Shown here piece by piece: positions 57,788-64,000 of a DNA stretch of 64,000 nucleotides; within the stretch, counting starts at the first letter, position 1; each line of letters opens with the position of its first letter. The stretch lies in assembly GCF_013368755.1 (NCBI RefSeq), contig NC_049564.1, forward strand, positions 1,000,001 through 1,064,000, read 5' to 3'. Origin of the DNA: Talaromyces rugulosus (lineage: Eukaryota > Ascomycota > Eurotiomycetes > Eurotiales > Trichocomaceae). Both the position numbers and the translations under genes were made by a program. Below the pieces are notes generated by a model. That model had not been told where the DNA came from. It saw nothing but the letters and a program-made list of their open reading frames with translations, and did no database searches.

Positions 57788-57804
57788 TAGGGTTAGGGTT
57801 AGGG
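57788..57804 (+). repeat. Interstitial telomere-type repeat (TTAGGG)n
   Basis: TAGGGTTAGGGTTAGGG, nearly three units of the fungal telomere repeat, preceded by TTGGG tandem text. It is far from any window edge, so either an internal repeat or a healed break. Confidence 0.75.
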
Positions 57805-58898
57805 CTACTACAGTCATACATGAACATATGTAGGACTGGCACATTTGAACAATAGGGATGTTTATGAAGACCAATACATCAATTGATAATTAGAGCATTA
57901 CAGTATATTGATATGCAACCAAGAAAACTTTGAATACGGGTATATATTCAATGTTGCAATACTCGATTCATACATTAACCGCTGCAGTTGACTAACCAGC
58001 TGACACTGCTGCATCAGTTGATACATAAATCAAAGTCAAATGACCTATAGGAAATCAAATACTTGAATGTCCAATAAAGACATTCACTTATAATGTATCA
58101 TATCAAGTGATTATGATAAACTCTTGCAATATGACTGATCACAAATTTAATCAGTAGTACTTCGTAGAGCTGACTGTTCTACAGAGTATATCAGTGCTGA
58201 CGACTACATATGTGACTAATTCGTTCGTTTTCTAGTTTCTAGAAAAGGGGTGCGATCGGCAGTGATCTACAAGCCGATCATATTGATGGATTTAATATCA
58301 ATTGAGTTTGTGATCTATACAGACATCAGTGGTACAGAATTTATATATATATGTATTAATTAACGTAGTAATAGACACTATCCTCGTCTACTGGCTAATT
58401 TCCAATCTACGAAAACAATAAAGGACAACTGTCATCACCAGCGGCCAGTCGCATACTCACCAGCACCATAGCCGGATATTACTATCCGGATCACTAGGAT
58501 GAGTACTACATACGTACTCCGTATTATTATTAACAAGTTACTAACAACATCGAAAAGCGAAAAGTGGGGCGCCGTAAGCAGAACCGATTTGATAAGTGTG
58601 ATGACTCTCCTTCCTAAATAGGCTTTAGCATATGCAGCGGATATTCTCCGTGCCAATAAATTATTAATAAACAAACTAGACTACCCTAGAAAGGCTTCTG
58701 CACAATACAAGAGTGTCGGAAGCGCAAAACACAGAACCGAGCGAATCGTGCGGCGCGATGGAATGCCTCGAGGGAACATGATTCATTAGCGCAGTAACTT
58801 GGTATTTTTTCTGGCATGTAATGAATAATACAAAAGTACGAAAGACACTACTAGTTTGTTAATGGAAAAACGGAGGAAATAAAAAAAATATAATAACA

Positions 58899-58918
58899 CA
58901 ATAATAATAATAATAATA
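58899..58918. repeat. AAT microsatellite
   Basis: About six AAT/TAA units in the gene-free block. Confidence 0.8.
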
Positions 58919-59630
58919 ACCAGGAGTCATCACCTCACTCAACAGCAAGTAACAGTGGCAGACTAGTAGTACTATTGTTGGGGGTATGCTGAGAATAGAC
59001 AGCTCATGTGATGGATTTTGGATGCTACCTTTGACTGCTGCAAGAACTCATTTTTAGTTCCTTGTGCTAGGTTCCGGCCCCTTGCGCCGAGGGATGGGGG
59101 AAGAACGCATGGCGACAGGGGTGCATAGTTTTCCAGAGTACACTTTTAACAACAAGCCTGTCGTGATAGTAGTAGTAGTACGTAGTAGAGTATGTTGGCT
59201 GGCGTATTCGTGGTATCGTACAGTGCTGAGCGTGCAGAGGGGCTAGAAAAAGCTAGCTACTGCCGATTGGATCGGAGGAATGCACGACTTCGGCGGTTAG
59301 TACGTAGTGGTAGTAGTTTTAGTCGTCGTAGTAGTACATTACGGATGTTACCGAAGCGAGCTAGAACTTTCGAGTGCTCGTAGGAGCCAGGAGGATGGAT
59401 AATGGCCGATACTACCATGTTGGACGAATAGATTAACTGTCAATTTATAATATATACGTGTATATATAGAATACGTACGCGTTTTTTTTAGTCATGTTAT
59501 TAACCGTATTATTATGACTGTGCTATCACTTTTGTGGTTTTATGCAAGCAGGTGACCAGCCGCCAAGCCGCTAAACCCGATCCAACTTCGGTTAAACACC
59601 GGAGCGAAGATAACAGAAAGTCAGAAACGC

Positions 59631-59655
59631 AAAAAAAAAAAAAAAAAAAAAAAAA
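59631..59655. repeat. Poly(A) tract, 25 nt
   Basis: Uninterrupted A-run, which could be a nucleosome-depleting element or an old retroposition tail; no adjoining element is recognisable. Confidence 0.9.
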
Positions 59656-59960
59656 GAATGGGTCGCAAAAGTGAGAAACATTCTGACTATGGTGCGCCAA
59701 TCACAGGCTGCTGGGCACGAGAGACTATTGATCCTGAGGCTCAGCAGCATTACCACCTTGCAGCCGTATTCAGCGTATTATTCAGAGGTTTTGCTTCACC
59801 GAGGGCCTAGTCCATTCCACAGGGCGGTCTAGACGTAGGGACGAGCATTTTCGCAAAGTTGAGGCTGGATTTTCCCCAACAGTTGGCAACCGTCGAGGGA
59901 AGATAGTAGAATACTACTCGATCCCAGATAGTAGTAAACGTAACTAATATACTGAGAAGA

Positions 59961-59987
59961 AGGAGGAGGAGGAGGAGGAGGAGGAGA
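59961..59987. repeat. GGA trinucleotide repeat
   Basis: About eight AGG/GGA units in purine-rich DNA, non-coding as far as can be seen. Confidence 0.85.
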
Positions 59988-61260
59988 AGAAGAGTGTGGT
60001 GGGTCCGGGACTCACCGGATTGGCAGTCTGGGCATGGCGCCCCACCCGGGTCACATGGTCTTGTCTACCGAGCTTACTCCGTGCTCTGTATCCATATTAT
60101 TCATGAATGCGTACCATGGACTGGATTCATGGAGTAGTATGGCTAATTCGTGATGACTGCACAGCACGATCTAGTCTAGCAACACGCGATGTAGTAGGCA
60201 AGGTTCAACGGGTGTTCGGAATCTCGGACGCATCGGATGGACGTGAGTAAATAGTGTTAAAGTAACCACGGCACTAGTATTAGTGGTACGGTACGGTACC
60301 GTATGGATGGCTAGTTCCCAACGTGTCCGTCTGACTGGCGGGAAATCCCTGTGCGCTGACATCCGATGCAAGGCTCGCCACGCGACCGCGACCGCGTACC
60401 GTATTGTTTGTTTGTCTGGGTTTGTGTGTTTCTGTGTATTTGTTTGTATTTGGTATTTGCATCTGGTATTTGCCTTTGGTATTGGTATGGGCCAGGGCAA
60501 GTGATTTTATTATTTTATTATCTCGCTTATTTGCGCCTCCATTATCAATGCCAGGAACGAGGAAATGGCAAGCAAGTATAGAATTATAGATGGGTTACCA
60601 TATACCAATCCAGTGGTGATCGTCCGCTCCACCCGTCAATCATGGACGGATTGAGCAGCCTCTCCAGATGACAGAAGTCGAGATCTCTGCAGATCGGCTT
60701 CAGCCTCCAAGCCTCCCGCACTCGATCCACCTTGAAATGTTATTTGTGGTAGGGATGGACATGTCTCGAGTATACATGGATGCGTATAACCGGGCATGCG
60801 TTACTGATAGGTCTATCCATGTCAATGATGTGACTGTCTGAATAAATAAACAGGCAACATGGCTGAATAACAACACAACCGAATACCCAACACAATAATA
60901 TCAATTACCAGATGGCATACCGAGCCCAGCATACAGTACCAACAAAGAAACACCATAACGCCAAGACAACCGCCCTGTCAACCACGTTGCTGCTGATCCC
61001 ACCCTCTTTTTCCCACAGGCTCGACCTGCCCGGGAAATAATACCGTACATACAGACAATACACATACGCGGCCGTACGGGGCTAGCGAGTAGCCCCGATA
61101 GCTGAGCCCCAATGGCAGGCCCAGACCCTCCTTCCTTCTATCGCCTGTTCTTGCCGGCATTCTTTGTCTCGTTTGGTCTCTTTCGCTTCTCTCCAACTCT
61201 CCCTTTCTCCTCGCTGCCTCTCACTCTCGTCAACTCTCCTCACTCTGACCACTCTGCATC

Positions 61261-61280
61261 CTCTCTCTCTCTCTCTCTCT
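61261..61280. repeat. CT-rich tract in probable leader
   Basis: Pyrimidine tract of CT units; a second lies near 61452-61470. Both fall in the presumed promoter or 5' leader of the C2H2 regulator. Confidence 0.8.
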
Positions 61281-62172
61281 GTTTCTGTTCCGTTTCTGTC
61301 TCGCCACACCCCCAGAGCCACCCCAGTCTTGGCCTAGCGACATCGGCAAATCTCTCTTCTCTGGTCGCGCACGCTAGTTCTCGCGCTTGCCCAGGCGGAT
61401 CCCGACCACCTGCCTTTTTCGCATTTGCCGTTCCACTTACCCATCTTTTTCTCTCGCTCTCTCTCTCTCTTCTTTTTTTTCAACCTCCTCTGTGTGCATA
61501 TTTCGCAAGTCGCTTCTGCTCGCTGCAGAACCAAACAAACACGCCAACAACAGCCAAAATAACTCGATCCGGCGTGGCAACCAGCGCCGACCAACTAGCA
61601 CGGGATCCCCCGCGCTGGCCGCCCAGGTCCAGACCGTCCCGCCAAATTGCTACCAAGCACGATCGTGGAGCCCGAGCCACTCGCCCGTCTCGCCGGATAC
61701 CTGACTAGTCGACTAGTTAATACCTGATTAACTACGCTCGCTGCACGCTGCTTGCTCCTCGGCGCTCGCTCCCATATTCACCCATCCATCCATCCATTCA
61801 TTCATTTCTCATTCACCTTCATCTGCCTTCACTCCCTTGTGCCCCCCGAGTCCTCTCCTACGATCGTGGCCTCCATTCTCTTTCGCCGTCTGTCATTCTG
61901 TCTGGCTGACAAATAAGGCCAAGAGTTTTTCTTTTTTTATAAAAACGGGAAAAGAAAAAAAAAAAAAAACACAAATCCGGCGGTTTGATTGATTGTCGCG
62001 AGCGCGTCCATCTCCACCTCAACGCAGCACATCACATCTCAACACACCACACCACACACCACAACACAACACAGCGCCCCCGCTCATAATTTCGAAGACT
62101 TCAAAATCTTCACCATAACTATCCCTCCGACCGCGGAATAATCACCCCGCTACCCTTAACTTACCATGCAAT

Positions 62173-63812
62173 TTGGTGCACGCTTCCTCTGACGATCGCC
62201 TGGACCCACGGTCCGATTGTATCTACCAGCCCGCGTTCTCGCCTAGACGGAGGAGCTTGAGGAGCTCACCTCCCTGCAAAGTCGAAGGATCCCTCCCTTC
62301 CCATAAACCATCCCTCCTGGATTCATCAGGCGCCTTCGGTGGCCGATTCTGGTCCTTGGAAACACCCATCGCCAACCTCGAAGCCACCACCGCCGCTCCC
62401 GCCAGTTTGACGGCAGCATCATCGTTCATTGATTCCGACTATCTGCGCAGTACCCAAGTCGACCATCAACAGCCCGGCAACCTGGCGGCTCTTGCAATCC
62501 CCCCACCCGGAATGGGTACGGCGCTTGATGCGCTAAACACTGCACCGCAGCCTCTGACTGCGCGCCGCCCAGCGGCCTCCAATCTGCCCGTATTCGAACT
62601 TCCTCCACCGACCAACTTTGGTCATATGAGTGCCACCTCCAAATTCCCTACTCTTTCGCCTGTGAATGCGCTCTCCAACGTCAGTAACCTACTCACGCCT
62701 CCTTCGAACCATTCTACCGAAGGCACCAACCACAACATCTCGGCCTCCTACTCAACCGCCGGCCCTGACATTCCGGCCTACTCAAACCTGTGGCCGAACC
62801 AAAACTCCTACAGCTACGCTGCTCCTTCGCACACTTCCTGGGGTCCCAATTCCTCTACTCTCTACTCCACCCAGCGAGGCGCCATCTCACCCGGAGCAGC
62901 ATCTCTAGGTCGAAGTAGTGTCACACTTCCATCGTCAAACCCAGAAGGCATGTCGCAGCAGTACGATCTCAACCATCTGCCCCATCCTTTCCACCAACAA
63001 TCTATCCCCGTTTCATCACCACAGGGGCAGCATCAGCAGCAGGCGGCGATGATGTCCAACAGTATACCCACGACATCAACTGCCCAGTCCCATGCCATGA
63101 TCTCCGGGGATCCTTATTCGAAATCCGCCGGGGCGCAGATGTACAGCCCATCTCAGTCTGTGGCGACCCACCCTAGCGCCTATCCTCCGCCTTCTTACGG
63201 AACTTCGGCCCAGAGCGGCCTGGGTATTCATGCCCGGATGCCATCTCTGCAGTCGCCGCCCATTCAACAGCCCCAACTTGGATACAACCGAGCACCGTGG
63301 CCGTCATACTCGCTCCCTGCCATGAATGGGCCAATTATGACAAATGTACACAATCCCAATGGCCATATGTCTGTGATGGGCAACATGCCCCAAGGGCTTA
63401 TGCCCAATTTCACCAGCGGTCATCTGGCTAGTATGCAACACATGTACGGAGGACACGCGTCGCACCACCCCGGCCACGGCCAGCCACCCCCCCCGAATGA
63501 TCGACCATTCAAATGCGATCAATGTCCTCAAAGTTTCAACCGCAACCATGATCTTAAGCGGCACAAGCGCATCCATCTGTCGGTCAAGCCTTTTCCATGC
63601 ACGCATTGCGAAAAGAGTTTTTCTCGCAAGGACGCTTTGAAGGTGTGTTTTCTCTTTTCTGCTTTTTTGAACTCTTTTACTGACTATTTTAGCGGCATTT
63701 ACTGGTCAAGGGATGTGGGAAGAACACGGATAGTGGTAACAAGGATGAGGAGGGCCTAACCAAGACAGAATCACACAGCGACAGGGCCAGTCCGTTGTCG
63801 AATGGGATCTAA
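62173..63812 (+). CDS. Two-finger C2H2/C2HC-type transcription factor, 5' end unresolved
   Basis: Nuclear regulator. The coordinates cover the supported part: exon to 63642, intron 63643-63692, last exon 63693-63812. The frame is open back to 62119 but has no ATG before 62512, so either a short upstream exon supplies the start or translation begins at MGTALDALNTAP (62512). The text upstream of 62512 (DPRSDCIYQPAFSPRRRS) looks coding, which favours an upstream exon. The protein is Pro/Ser/Asn-rich and disordered to about 430. Finger 1 is CDQCPQSFNRNHDLKRHKRIH, with C-x2-C and H-x3-H. Finger 2 (CTHCEKSFSRKDALKRHLLV, then KGC) ends in Cys, a C2HC finger, and spans the intron. The pair resembles FlbC-type developmental regulators, but I am not certain. 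Confidence 0.78.
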
Positions 63813-64000
63813 AATCGCATCTAAGTCGTATTTACAGAAATATTCGGCTTTTTTTTTTAAATTTTTCTTATGCAATGGTCGTTTTGAGCAAGGTGTCGGA
63901 TGGTCTCTTTTTTGCTTCATTTTTGATTTTAGGGGGTTTTGTCTTTTTTTGTATGTATGCATGTTTTGGCTATATGGACTCGACGGGCAACGAATTCAAT
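63813..64000. other. 3' UTR of C2H2 regulator
   Basis: T-rich sequence directly after the stop, continuing to the window edge. No further gene start was seen. Confidence 0.5.

Larger units (their letters stand above)
57340..62165. other. Large gene-free, low-complexity region
   Basis: About 4.8 kb with no credible gene. It is AT-rich from 57700 to 59500. It holds TTGGG tandem text (57740-57756), a TTAGGG motif (57788-57804), an AAT microsatellite, a 25-nt A-run, a GGA repeat and many short direct and inverted words (GTAGTAGTA near 59167 and 59311). The last ~1.1 kb is C/T-rich and is probably promoter plus leader of the C2H2 regulator. Confidence 0.55.

Noticed and set aside
61112..61708. 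198-codon plus-strand ORF in the leader region
   Set aside because: Made of CT-repeat codons (Ser/Leu/Phe runs), overlaps open frames on the other strand, no protein resemblance.
1..64000. tRNA, rRNA, CRISPR or transposase genes
   Set aside because: Looked for T-loop motifs (GGTTCRA), rRNA blocks, regular repeat-spacer arrays and transposase or reverse-transcriptase motifs; none supported. CRISPR is not expected in a fungus.

Overview
This window looks like chromosomal DNA of a filamentous ascomycete, most likely a eurotialean mould (Aspergillus/Penicillium/Talaromyces type; the genus is a guess). The reasons are dense genes on both strands, short GT-AG introns (mostly 50-100 nt) with CTAAC/TACTAAC branch sites, fungal regulators (Zn2Cys6, PF11951-type, C2H2), a SIN-pathway NDR kinase, DHA1 and amino-acid permeases, and TTAGGG telomere-type motifs. 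Exon structures were built by hand from splice signals and frame continuity. For almost every gene the exon lengths add up to an intact reading frame. Family names come from motif recognition, not database searches.

Layout. 1-6.1 kb: 5' part of SMC5 (-), a small membrane/coiled-coil protein (+), and a large DAG-lipase-type class 3 lipase (-). 6.6-14 kb: FMN alpha-hydroxy-acid oxidase (-), histidine acid phosphatase (+), APH-fold kinase (-), Gfo/Idh/MocA oxidoreductase (+). 14.7-18.1 kb: nucleoporin Nup53 (+) and NAC subunit beta (+). 18.5-21.4 kb: SDR (-) and a Ser/Thr-rich single-pass surface protein (-). 22.7-29 kb: proline iminopeptidase-like hydrolase (+), HELTH metallopeptidase-like protein (+), acyl-protein thioesterase (-), nitronate monooxygenase (-). 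29.6-38.1 kb: accessory block of DHA1 MFS transporter (-), amino-acid permease (-), ACC-synthase-like PLP enzyme (+) and a regulator without a zinc cluster (-). 38.9-43.4 kb: copper-type block of BIM1-like X325 GPI protein (-), Ctr copper transporter (-) and metalloreductase (+). 43.6-48.8 kb: small unknown protein, Fmp46-like redox protein (+), Sid2/SidB kinase (-), cupin (-). 51-57.3 kb: small ORF (+), Zn2Cys6 regulator (-), glutamate decarboxylase (-). 57.3-62.1 kb: almost gene-free, low-complexity DNA. 62.1-63.8 kb: two-finger C2H2-type regulator (+).

How genes may work together. The clearest functional group is copper acquisition. A secreted GPI-anchored protein has a predicted N-terminal His after signal cleavage. 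A Ctr transporter with an exact MxxxM-x12-GxxxG signature sits beside a reductase carrying a Met-rich N terminus and a Cys-rich cytosolic insert. The Ctr and reductase genes diverge from one 374-bp promoter, and GCTCA-core motifs lie in the intergenic DNA. A second possible group is the permease/PLP-enzyme divergent pair with a nearby transporter and regulator.

Most notable: the copper block; a probable 1-nt exon in the NAC-beta gene; 12-, 22- and 24-nt microexons in three other genes; a metallopeptidase-like gene with HELTH but no clear second aspzincin motif; an NDR-kinase intron that stays open if retained; two interstitial telomere-type repeats; and a C2H2 regulator whose start codon is hidden behind an unresolved 5' structure.
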